From positions 17,439-51,378 of the forward strand of contig JAHZDZ010000008.1 of assembly GCA_019422105.1 (NCBI GenBank): DNA of 33,940 nt, in the 5' to 3' direction. Source of the stretch: Bacillota bacterium (GTDB taxonomy: Bacteria > Bacillota > Clostridia > Lachnospirales > Anaerotignaceae). A program made the translations under genes and the position numbers. The notes below the pieces were generated by a model. The model was not told where the DNA came from. It saw only the letters and a program-made list of their open reading frames with translations, and made no database searches. Below are positions 16,562-24,059 of the stretch, piece after piece (the stretch's first letter is position 1; the number at the start of each line of letters is the position of its first letter).

Positions 16562-17668
16562 ATGGCTTTTAATAGTTCAGATATAGGCGCATTCAAGGAT
16601 ATATGGGTATTTTGCGAGCAGCGTAACGGAAAGCTGATGAGCACTGATTTTGAATTGATTTCCGAAGGCCGCAAGCTGGCTGACGAGCGCGGTTCCAAAT
16701 TGGTTGGCGTTTTGCTTGGACACAACGTGAAGGATATTGCAAAGGAACTGGGCGGCTACGGTGCTGATAAAATTATTGTATGCGACGACCCATCCCTGGA
16801 AATTTATACAACAGATGCATATGCAAAGGTACTGTGCGATGTTGCGATGGAGAGAAAACCGGAAGTAATTTTAATCGGTGCAACAAACATTGGCCGTGAC
16901 CTTGGTCCACGCTGTGCCGCACGTCTTCGCACGGGCCTTACGGCAGACTGTACACACCTTGATATTGCAATGGATAAATACGTTGATTTCCTTGCAACCT
17001 CCTCTACCATTGATTTATCAAGTACAACCTTCAAAATGGAGGATGTCAACCTGAAAATGACCCGTCCCGCATTCGGCGGACATCTCATGGCTACTATCAT
17101 CTGCCCGAGATTCCGTCCATGCATGTCTACGGTTCGCCCCGGCGTTATGAAGAAAGCACCTTTCAATCAGGCTATGGCAGATGCATGTGAAATTGAAATG
17201 TATCCTGTTTCCATCAGCGCTGCTGATTTGAAAACAAAGGTTCTTGATGTTGTCAAGGAAGCGAAAAAAATGGTTGACCTTATCGGTGCTGACATTATCG
17301 TTTCCGTTGGACGTGGTATCAGCAAGGATGTTGAAGGCGGCATTGAATTGGCGCATCAGCTGGCTGACGCCTTTGGCGGTGGCGTTGTGGGCGGTTCCCG
17401 TGCGGTTATTGATTCCGGCTGGTTATCTGCTGACCATCAGGTTGGACAGACCGGAAAAACAGTACACCCCAAGGTTTATGTTGCCCTTGGTATCTCCGGT
17501 GCGATTCAGCACAAGGCAGGTATGCAGGACTCCGAATTGATTATTGCTGTTAATAAAGATGCAACAGCACCAATTTTTGACTGTGCCGACTATGGCATTA
17601 ACGGCGACTTATTCAAGGTTGTGCCAATGATGATTGATGCAATCAAGGAAGCAAAAAGCGACAGATAA
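16562..17668 (+). CDS. etfA: electron transfer flavoprotein alpha subunit
   Basis: A 368-residue EtfA. The C-terminal FAD-binding signature is intact, with GGSRAVIDSGWL, HQVGQTGKTVHP and GISGAIQHKAGM, then INKD-like AVNKDATAPIFDCADYGI. It is some 30 residues longer than minimal EtfA, as in several clostridial homologues, but has no ferredoxin-like iron-sulfur domain. It starts 20 bp after etfB with GAAAGGAGAC upstream and ends the first transcription unit of the locus at a strong terminator. Together with EtfB it forms the FAD-containing partner of the dehydrogenase. Confidence 0.97.
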   Translation: MAFNSSDIGAFKDIWVFCEQRNGKLMSTDFELISEGRKLADERGSKLVGVLLGHNVKDIAKELGGYGADKIIVCDDPSLEIYTTDAYAKVLCDVAMERKPEVILIGATNIGRDLGPRCAARLRTGLTADCTHLDIAMDKYVDFLATSSTIDLSSTTFKMEDVNLKMTRPAFGGHLMATIICPRFRPCMSTVRPGVMKKAPFNQAMADACEIEMYPVSISAADLKTKVLDVVKEAKKMVDLIGADIIVSVGRGISKDVEGGIELAHQLADAFGGGVVGGSRAVIDSGWLSADHQVGQTGKTVHPKVYVALGISGAIQHKAGMQDSELIIAVNKDATAPIFDCADYGINGDLFKVVPMMIDAIKEAKSDR

Positions 17669-17690
17669 TAATATACAGCTGTAAAATAAA

Positions 17691-17716
17691 AAAAGGGCTC
17701 TCTAAAGAGCCCTTTT
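17691..17716 (+). terminator. rho-independent terminator after etfA
   Basis: AAAAGGGCTCT/AGAGCCCTTTT (17691-17701 with 17706-17716), an 11-bp perfect stem with T-rich end. The A-rich left flank could let it work in both directions. Confidence 0.92.
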
Positions 17717-17911
17717 GCTATGCCAAAAACTGATGCGGGGAAACTATGCCAAAAGGTACATTCGTTTTCTTTTCTGAGGGCAAAGAATAATTGCAGAATT
17801 GTATATTTATTTGTACAAAGCCAAGCCGGCAGTGTAGTATAAAAGGGCTGGAAAACATTGGTATAGTATAAATAACCGCAGCGAAAAGCATTCACAATAC
17901 TATTTTTTTTG

Positions 17912-17933
17912 ACACGAATTAATCAATTTGTGT
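17912..17933. promoter_or_regulatory. 22-bp near-palindrome, possible operator
   Basis: ACACGAATT-AATC-AATTTGTGT is symmetric except for one position and lies in the 700-bp gene-free stretch (17669-18376) before the transporter gene, overlapping a TTGACA hexamer at 17909-17914. It is a candidate binding site for a dimeric regulator. The rest of that stretch holds the promoter and small ORF listed separately, and otherwise nothing I recognise. Confidence 0.35.
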
Positions 17934-18139
17934 TTTGTACATATACGATAGAAAAATGCGTGTGAGCAAAAGAATCTGCTGGAATTTACACAAAGACCGA
18001 TGTATTTCAAGCGGAAATTGCATAAATCAATTTTCAATTTATAAGATATTTTGGAAAATATGTTTGTTAACTCTACCACGGATGTACAGTTTTTGATATT
18101 AATTTAGCAAAACGAAAAAAAATAAATTGAAAATATGAC

Positions 18140-18167
18140 TTGACTGTCCCTCGGGTGAATCTATTAT
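18140..18167 (+). promoter_or_regulatory. putative promoter of transporter-lyase-CoA-transferase unit
   Basis: TTGACT (18140-18145) and TATTAT (18162-18167) are separated by 16 bp. Transcription would begin about 200 nt before the transporter start, leaving a leader that contains an 18-codon ORF. Confidence 0.5.
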
Positions 18168-18265
18168 AGTAAAACCATCTTAATTGAATCAGTCCTTTGC
18201 CGATGATTATTGCACATTTTTGTGAAACGTACGTCACGATGGTGTGCAGATAGGAAGGATCAATT

Positions 18266-18322
18266 ATGTCTTCTGTGCCATGGAACAGAATTTTAAGCAA
18301 TAATACTAAAAAGTATTTTTAA
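18266..18322 (+). CDS. putative 18-residue leader peptide
   Basis: A complete short ORF, MSSVPWNRILSNNTKKYF with a TAA stop, lies in the leader of the transporter gene. AGGAAGG is placed 6-7 nt before its ATG, as good as the sites of real genes here. Its end overlaps a small stem AATACT/AGTATT followed by Ts (about 18302-18320), so translation could affect that hairpin. It has no run of one amino acid as in classical attenuators. It may be a chance ORF. Confidence 0.35.
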   Translation: MSSVPWNRILSNNTKKYF

Positions 18323-18376
18323 TGAAACAAGCTATTATCTTAAAAATGAAACTGTATAAAAAGAAGGAGGAGTTTT

Positions 18377-19738
18377 ATGAGCAGTAATCAGCTGAATAAA
18401 AATGGTGACCTGAAATTACCCGCCTTATTGTTAATGGGTGGTGCGCTTTTCTCAATGCACTTTGGTGCGTCAAGTATGGTTTGGCCTGTTAACTGGGGTA
18501 AGGAAAGCGGTACTTCTGTTTGGCCTGCTTTTGCCGGCGCTTTTATTACGGCTTTGTTGCTTACACTTCTTGCTTATGTAGCCTTATCAAGAGGCGAAGG
18601 TACATATGATAAGATTACAACACGAGTTCTCGGAAAGAAATTAGGAAAGTTTTATACAGCAGTAACAATCGTTGTTCTTGGACCGCTGTACGCAATCCCA
18701 CGTATGAGTGCTGCTGCATGGGACTCAATTGTACAGGCGTTTTCACTGGATGTTAATGCAAAGCTTCCTTTGATTGCATTTACTGTAGCGTTTTATGTAA
18801 TTACTTATTTCTTCCTGATGAATCCAGGAAAAACAATGGACCGTATTTCACAGATATTATTCCCATTCCTGCTGATTATCGTAATTATCGTTGTTGGAAA
18901 GGGTATGCTTACTCCGATTGCTGAGCCGGTTCCTAAGACATATACACAGTCAGCTTTCGCTTACGGCTTTACAAACGGCTACGCAACAGCAGAAATCCTT
19001 TGTGCACTGGTATTTGGTGTCGTTATATTAAACGGTTTGAAGGAAAAAGGCGTTTCTGATGAGAGAATGAACCACAATATCATCATGGTTGGTGTGGCAG
19101 GTATCGCAATGTTGACCTGTACGCATCTTGCACATATGTTAATCGGTGCTTCCACAGGTGGAACAATTGACTTATCCTACACAGCACTTTACACAGCTAT
19201 CGCTATCAAGCTTCTTGGCCAAATTGGCGGTGTCTTGTTTTCACTTGCTTTATTCTTTGCAGCTTTGACAACAGCAATTGGTATGACATCAGGCTGTGCT
19301 GAATTCTTTGTGGATTCCACAGATGGCAAGGTAAATTACAAAACTGCATCTATTGCAATCCTTGTACTGAGTACTGTATTTGGCTGTCTTGGCCTTGCTT
19401 CTATTCTTGCACTGCTTGGACCAATCCTTGACGGAATTTATCCTGCTGCTATCGTTCTGGTTGTTTATTATGCACTTATGCCGAAATGCTTAAATAAACG
19501 TCACCTGAACGTATGTACTTATGGTATGGTAGTAGCTCTTGTATTTGGTGTGGTTGACATTATTTATGCTTACGGCATCAAATTTGGAGTTAACATGGGC
19601 GCTTTCGGTTCTTTCTACGAAATGCTTCCTCTTGCCAGCCAGAAGCTTGCATGGTTCCCATGGACAGCATTGGCTTGTATCATAGGCTTTATTGTTTACA
19701 AGGGAAATAAAACACAGGCAGTAGAAGGACAGATGTAA
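18377..19738 (+). CDS. BrnQ-like (LIVCS family) amino acid:cation symporter
   Basis: A 453-residue membrane protein with about twelve hydrophobic segments. The N-terminal FSMHFGASSMVWPVNWGKESG and VLGPLYAIPRMSAAAWDS segments correspond to the FxxFFGAGN and GPLxAxPR motifs of branched-chain amino acid:cation symporters (BrnQ, LIVCS family), with the usual FGAGN altered to FGASS. The family uses a sodium or proton gradient to import Leu, Ile and Val. It is the first gene of a unit with the hotdog lyase-like and CoA-transferase genes, so I infer it imports the amino acid that feeds the pathway, possibly a branched or beta-amino acid. GAAGGAGGAG precedes the start. The substrate is not proven. 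Confidence 0.8.
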   Translation: MSSNQLNKNGDLKLPALLLMGGALFSMHFGASSMVWPVNWGKESGTSVWPAFAGAFITALLLTLLAYVALSRGEGTYDKITTRVLGKKLGKFYTAVTIVVLGPLYAIPRMSAAAWDSIVQAFSLDVNAKLPLIAFTVAFYVITYFFLMNPGKTMDRISQILFPFLLIIVIIVVGKGMLTPIAEPVPKTYTQSAFAYGFTNGYATAEILCALVFGVVILNGLKEKGVSDERMNHNIIMVGVAGIAMLTCTHLAHMLIGASTGGTIDLSYTALYTAIAIKLLGQIGGVLFSLALFFAALTTAIGMTSGCAEFFVDSTDGKVNYKTASIAILVLSTVFGCLGLASILALLGPILDGIYPAAIVLVVYYALMPKCLNKRHLNVCTYGMVVALVFGVVDIIYAYGIKFGVNMGAFGSFYEMLPLASQKLAWFPWTALACIIGFIVYKGNKTQAVEGQM

Positions 19739-19870
19739 TCAAGCTTTAAATGCAGTAAATTTTCAAAGAGAAGAAAAATCGTTTGGGAAAAGTATTGGGG
19801 AGTTATGAAAATTAGGCTGTTTTAAAATTAGGTAGTTATAAAATTTTAAGATATATTAGGAGGAATTACT

Positions 19871-20725
19871 ATGAGAAAGGTATCTTTTTTAAGCTACAAC
19901 ATGACAACATCCGATGGCATCAATCCTGATGGATTAGTTCCAATTGGCCGCCAGTTTGACTTCATCGGCGACGTTGAGACAGAAGAAATGATTCTTTGCG
20001 ACGGCGACGAATCTCTCTGCCTTGGCTATCATGATGTAAAATGCCATGAAGACGTTTTTGTTGGCGATATGATGGATTTCAAAGCAACATTGACTAATGT
20101 TGGAAATACATCCCGTGACTGCCGTATTGAGGTATACAAGCTTGCAACACCTGCTTCCCGTGCAGGAAAAACAGACTGCAAGAAAGGCGATATGGTATGG
20201 TTTGACGAGCCAAAGCTTTGCTCCGAGGGTAATGTACGTCTTGTTGTAAAGAAACATTTACAGCGTGGCGAGCAGCCTGATGGCAAAGTTATCGACCCTT
20301 GGCGTCCTCTGGAGGACTTCCCGGAAGAGGGAGATGCTCCTGCTGTAGTAGATGAAAAACAAACCGTTACATACCGTTACAGAATGTCTGACCGTGACGT
20401 ATTCTACGGCGGCGGCGTTGTTAACGGCGCAAGAAGCATCACTTTGATGAATGATGCAGCAAACCGTTTGATGGCTAAAGTATTCCAGAACACAGGACAC
20501 TGTGTAGAGGTTAAAAAAGTACGTCTCTATGTTCCTTGCTTTGCCGGCGACTACATGGAGTACATCGCTCGCATTAAGAAAATTGAAGGCAACCGTGCGT
20601 TAATCGAGGTACGTTCCTACAAGATTATTGACGTTCCTGAAAACCCACCATTCCCAAGCTCCATCGACGTACTTGCTGATCCACCATTGTCAACAGTAGT
20701 ACAGTTTGTTTACGAAACATATTGA
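19871..20725 (+). CDS. double-hotdog beta-aminoacyl-CoA ammonia-lyase-like protein
   Basis: A 284-residue protein made of two halves that each resemble the single-domain (about 130-145 residue) hotdog lyases of C. propionicum beta-alanyl-CoA ammonia-lyase and 3-aminobutyryl-CoA ammonia-lyase type. Half 1 (about 1-135) keeps GDVETEEM (33-40), DGDES (44-48), VFVGDMM (62-68) and VGNTSR (77-82), but where the family has VNGAR it has VPIGR. Half 2 (about 168-284) keeps VVNGARS (183-189) and FAGDYMEYIARI (224-235), but where the family has GDxxTE it has NDAANR. The linker (136-167) is acidic and proline-rich. Hotdog active sites form between two domains, so one composite site per chain is likely. 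Predicted reaction: removal of ammonia from a 3-aminoacyl-CoA to give a 2-enoyl-CoA. TTAGGAGGAA precedes the ATG, and the CoA-transferase follows 20 bp downstream. The specificity is inference. Confidence 0.75.
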   Translation: MRKVSFLSYNMTTSDGINPDGLVPIGRQFDFIGDVETEEMILCDGDESLCLGYHDVKCHEDVFVGDMMDFKATLTNVGNTSRDCRIEVYKLATPASRAGKTDCKKGDMVWFDEPKLCSEGNVRLVVKKHLQRGEQPDGKVIDPWRPLEDFPEEGDAPAVVDEKQTVTYRYRMSDRDVFYGGGVVNGARSITLMNDAANRLMAKVFQNTGHCVEVKKVRLYVPCFAGDYMEYIARIKKIEGNRALIEVRSYKIIDVPENPPFPSSIDVLADPPLSTVVQFVYETY

Positions 20726-20745
20726 GAATCTAGGGGGAAATTAGA

Positions 20746-21927
20746 ATGAGAAAGCCACTTGAAGGTTTAAAAGTAGTAGACCTTACTTCTGCGCTGAACG
20801 GCCCATTTTGTACCATGATTTTGGCAGACTATGGCGCTAATGTATTGAAAATTGAGCCAGTTGACGGCGATCAGTGCCGTTCCTGGGGACCAATTGATGA
20901 AAAAAGCGGTGAGAGCGGATTTTATAATTACGTAAACCGTAATAAAAAAGGCGCAACACTGAATTTAAAATCTGAAAAAGGTCTTCAGTTATTTTATGAC
21001 TTGGTAAAGGACGCTGATATTTTAGTAGAAAACTACAAAGGCGGTGTTACCACAAAGCTTAAAATCGATTACGAGACAGTAAGGAAAATCAATCCTAAAA
21101 TAATTTATGCATCCGGTTCCGGATTTGGCCAGTACGGCCCTATTACCCATCGTCCTTGCTATGACATTGTTGCACAGTCTATGGGCGGTATGGTAAACCT
21201 GACAGGCTTCAAGGAAGGAAACCCTGTTAAAGTAGGTCCTTCTGTGGCTGACCACGTTGCAGGCATCTATTTGACAGTCGGCTTACTGATTGCTCTTTAC
21301 AACCGTGAAAAGACAGGTATCGGCCAGCAGGTAGACGTATCCATGTTTGATACTATCTTCAGCTTACTGGAAAATGCCCTTGTAAACTACACGGTAGGCG
21401 GATTTATTCCTGAGAGAAACGGAAACGTAGACCCATCTATCGCGCCATTTGATATTTTTGATTGTAAAGACGGCTTCGTAGCTCTCGGCGTTGGCAATGA
21501 CAGATTGTTCCAGAAATTCTGTAACACAATCGGACATCCTGAGCTGCTGGAAGACCCACGCTATACCACAAACGATCTGCGCTGCAAGAATTATGTACCT
21601 GAATTGCAGGCATTGATCCGCGGCTGGTGTGAAGGCTTTACAAAGAAAGAAATCGAAGACATGATGGACGAAGCAGGCATTCCATGCGGTCCTGTATTGA
21701 ATGTGAAGGAAGCAATTGAGCATCCTCATATCCAGGCTCGTGAAATGATGGTTCACTGCGAGCATCCAACAGCAGGCGACCAGTATTTCCAGGGCTGTGT
21801 AATGAAGCTCTCCGAAACACCGGGCAGCGTAGATTTCCCATCTCCGCTCTTAGGACAGCACAATGCTGAAATCTTTGGCCTGACTGAGGAAGAAGTAGCT
21901 AAGCTCAAAGAAGAGGGCGTAATGTAA
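20746..21927 (+). CDS. family III (CaiB/BaiF) CoA-transferase
   Basis: A 393-residue family III CoA-transferase. LEGLKVVDLTSALNGPFCTMILADYGANVLKIEP is the N-terminal signature, NRNKKGATLNLKS and the catalytic Asp140 in RPCYDIVAQSMGG follow, and AGIPCGPVLNVKEA is the typical C-terminal motif. These enzymes move CoA between acids through an aspartyl-CoA intermediate; relatives such as HadA and FldA activate 2-hydroxy acids in Stickland reduction. Here the preceding gene is an ammonia-lyase-like protein, so I infer transfer of CoA from the saturated acyl-CoA end product to an incoming 3-amino acid. AGGGGGAAA precedes the ATG. It is the last gene of the unit, followed by a strong hairpin. Confidence 0.92.
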   Translation: MRKPLEGLKVVDLTSALNGPFCTMILADYGANVLKIEPVDGDQCRSWGPIDEKSGESGFYNYVNRNKKGATLNLKSEKGLQLFYDLVKDADILVENYKGGVTTKLKIDYETVRKINPKIIYASGSGFGQYGPITHRPCYDIVAQSMGGMVNLTGFKEGNPVKVGPSVADHVAGIYLTVGLLIALYNREKTGIGQQVDVSMFDTIFSLLENALVNYTVGGFIPERNGNVDPSIAPFDIFDCKDGFVALGVGNDRLFQKFCNTIGHPELLEDPRYTTNDLRCKNYVPELQALIRGWCEGFTKKEIEDMMDEAGIPCGPVLNVKEAIEHPHIQAREMMVHCEHPTAGDQYFQGCVMKLSETPGSVDFPSPLLGQHNAEIFGLTEEEVAKLKEEGVM

Positions 21928-21952
21928 TTTCTTTTGTACATAGGCAATTTTA

Positions 21953-21990
21953 TGACACGGCTGTTATTTTGACAGCCGTGTCAATTTTCA
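21953..21990 (+). terminator. terminator-like hairpin after CoA-transferase gene
   Basis: A 12-bp perfect stem, TGACACGGCTGT/ACAGCCGTGTCA (21953-21964 with 21972-21983), is followed by ATTTTC, a weak T-tract. The same hairpin with an inverted loop occurs at 22187-22215. Confidence 0.65.
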
Positions 21991-22216
21991 AAAAACAAAT
22001 TTTTAAGTCGCGGAATGGCTCGGAAAACGAAGCGTTTTTCGAGTGGAATCCTTAAATGGGCTTTGCCCATTTGAGGAAATGCCCTTGTTTCAAGGGTTTG
22101 ACTCTTGTCAAACCTTGTGCGAAGAAACAGGGCTTTGTACCTCTGTTAAGGTTCGAAAAAGTCCAAAGAAACTTTTTCGATATGCAGACACGGCTGTCAA
22201 AATAACAGCCGTGTCA
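21953..22216. repeat. hairpin-packed element bounded by inverted hairpin copies
   Basis: The boundary hairpins GACACGGCTGT-7 nt-ACAGCCGTGTC at 21954-21982 and 22187-22215 have loops that are exact reverse complements of each other, so they form a 29-bp terminal inverted repeat. Between them lie further stems: AAAACG/CGTTTT (near 22024-22038), AAATGGG/CCCATTT (22054-22060 with 22066-22072), CCCTTG/CAAGGG (22082-22096), GTTTGAC/GTCAAAC (22096-22102 with 22107-22113) and CGAAAAAGT/ACTTTTTCG (22154-22162 with 22171-22179). No conserved ORF is apparent. The structure suggests a MITE-like insertion or a structured RNA. Confidence 0.6.
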
Positions 22217-22282
22217 ATTTTCAATACAGAAAACAGATTGATACCGCATCCTATTTTAGATAGAAATGGAAGAGGGGATTCT

Positions 22283-22819
22283 ATGAACACAATAGAATGC
22301 ATCAAAAAAAGAAGAAGTATCAGACAGTATGAACCGCGCAAGGTGGAGCATGAAAAAATTGAGCAGCTTATTGACTGTGCAAGATGGGCTCCCTCCTGGA
22401 ATAACTGCAAGGCGGTTCGGTACACGGTAATCGAGAAGGAAGAAGAGCTCCAGACCATAGCACATACCTTGGTTGCACCTGAAAATGTACATATTGTGGA
22501 AAACGCTCCGTTACTCATAGCCTTATCTATTGTACAGAAGCGTTCCGGATATGAAAGGGACGGCAGCACCTCTACCAATAAGGGCGCCTCCTGGGAAATG
22601 TTCGATACAGGCGTAGCCTGCCAGAATATTTGTCTTGCAGCGGAGGAACTGGGTTTGGGTACAGTCATAATGGCTTCCTTTGATGAAGATGGTATTACCA
22701 AATTCATTGATTTGCCGGAGGATGAAACGATTATTGCGCTGGTAGCCTGCGGATACCCAGCAAGAGTTCCCAATGCACCCCGCCGGAAAGAGGTTTCTGA
22801 GATACTTCGTTACCACTGA
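22283..22819 (+). CDS. nitroreductase family protein
   Basis: A 178-residue FMN-dependent nitroreductase-fold protein. RRSIRQY (10-16) contributes the FMN phosphate-binding arginines, ARWAPSWNNC (33-42) is the usual flavin-site segment, and NICLAAEELGLGTVIMASFD and ALVACGYPA are the later family motifs. It would reduce nitro compounds, quinones or other electron acceptors with NAD(P)H. I chose the ATG at 22283 (AGAGGGG upstream). The reading frame stays open back to 22043, but that part lies in the hairpin element and reads as non-protein sequence. The gene is monocistronic; its physiological substrate is not shown by context. Confidence 0.88.
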   Translation: MNTIECIKKRRSIRQYEPRKVEHEKIEQLIDCARWAPSWNNCKAVRYTVIEKEEELQTIAHTLVAPENVHIVENAPLLIALSIVQKRSGYERDGSTSTNKGASWEMFDTGVACQNICLAAEELGLGTVIMASFDEDGITKFIDLPEDETIIALVACGYPARVPNAPRRKEVSEILRYH

Positions 22820-22988
22820 AAAATGGGAAAAAAGATTTTTAGCATGCTGTAATCTGTCTGAGTATAAAAAATACAGAATATCCAATGTGGGATTTTTATT
22901 TCTTTCTTTGGCATTATGTATTAGAATTATATTTGGAAAGGGATTGGGCATGCTTTTTTATTGTTCAATAAGACTAACGGGGGAGAAA

Positions 22989-23060
22989 ACGGATTGACCC
23001 CGAACGGTTCAATTCGTAATATGGTCATCCAGCGGCTTATGCTTCTTTGCTAAGCAAAAG
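22989..23060 (+). repeat. degenerate copy of A and C palindrome modules
   Basis: ACGGATTGA/TTCAATTCGT (22989-22997 with 23008-23017) is module A with a base change. It is followed by a C-like segment (ATGGTCATCCAGCGGCTTAT) and a small stem TTTGC/GCAAA. It lies in the 380-bp gene-free stretch between the nitroreductase and MoxR genes (22820-23201), in which I see no other feature except the MoxR ribosome binding site, CGGGAGGGG. Confidence 0.55.
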
Positions 23061-23201
23061 CGGTGAAAACAAAAATCTAAGCCATTGCCCGTCTTTTTAA
23101 AAAGCAGACAAAGTAAGTTTTGGGTTCTATCTTTCAGGAAAGAATGCAGCACTTGCTTTGTCAAGGGCTGGTGCAACTTATACGGGAGGGGAAAAAATTA
23201 A

Positions 23202-24032
23202 ATGGAGTCATTTCGCGGAAGCGAGGAATATATTGCTTCGGAGGAGCTGATGCGCAGTGTCGATATTGCAGTTGCGCTGCAAAAGCCGCTGCTCATCAAG
23301 GGAGAGCCGGGAACAGGAAAAACAATGCTGGCAGAGTCCATCAGCAAAGCTTTGGGAAAGAAGCTTTATATCTGGAATATAAAATCAACAACAAAGGCAC
23401 AGGACGGCCTTTATGTCTATGACACAGTACAGCGCCTCTATGACAGCCAGTTTGGCGAGGGGGAAGTCAGCGACATTAAGAAATATATTAAAATGGGGAA
23501 GCTGGGGGAATCCTTTCTGGAGGAGGAACAGGTTGTACTGTTGATAGATGAAATTGACAAGGCGGATTTGGAGTTTCCAAATGACTTGCTCTGGGAGCTT
23601 GACAAAATGGAGTTTTATATACCGGAAACCCAGGAAACCATAAAAGCAAAGCACCGCCCTATTGTCATCATAACCTCCAACGCAGAGAAGGAATTGCCTG
23701 ACGCTTTTTTGAGAAGGTGTATCTTTCACTATATTGCCTTTCCGGATCAGGAATTGATGGATGATATAATCAGGGCTCATTTCGGGGATTTGGACAGACA
23801 ACTGCTGGAGGGAGCTATTGGCGCATTCTATGTGATAAGGAGTATTCCGAATCTGCAAAAAAAACCCAGTACCTCAGAGCTTCTGGACTGGATACAGGCG
23901 CTTCAGATAGCGGGCATAGACGGAGAGCGTCTCAGGTATGAGATTCCATTTGCCGGAGTGCTTCTGAAAAAGGATGAGGATTTGAAAACGCTGGAAATGG
24001 GATTTATTGCGCCTTCCTCACGGCACAGCTGA
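23202..24032 (+). CDS. MoxR-type AAA+ ATPase
   Basis: A 276-residue AAA+ ATPase. Walker A is GEPGTGKT (34-41), Walker B VVLLIDEIDKA (111-121), sensor 1 IITSNAEKELPD (156-167), and the arginine finger candidate is in FLRRC (169-173). MoxR ATPases remodel or activate partner proteins and almost always sit beside a VWA-domain gene, as here: the VWA partner starts 27 bp downstream with GAAAGGAGGG. Such pairs mature metalloenzymes or membrane complexes in some systems (CoxD/CoxE, RavA/ViaA). No obvious client enzyme is adjacent, so the client is unknown. Confidence 0.93.
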   Translation: MESFRGSEEYIASEELMRSVDIAVALQKPLLIKGEPGTGKTMLAESISKALGKKLYIWNIKSTTKAQDGLYVYDTVQRLYDSQFGEGEVSDIKKYIKMGKLGESFLEEEQVVLLIDEIDKADLEFPNDLLWELDKMEFYIPETQETIKAKHRPIVIITSNAEKELPDAFLRRCIFHYIAFPDQELMDDIIRAHFGDLDRQLLEGAIGAFYVIRSIPNLQKKPSTSELLDWIQALQIAGIDGERLRYEIPFAGVLLKKDEDLKTLEMGFIAPSSRHS

Positions 24033-24059
24033 GAGTGGCCGTCAGAAAGGAGGGAAGCA

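Noticed and set aside
22043..22282. 80-residue N-terminal extension of the nitroreductase frame
   Set aside because: It lies in the hairpin-packed element, has no ribosome binding site, and the family start (MNTIECIKKRRSIRQY) has its own AGAGGGG site.
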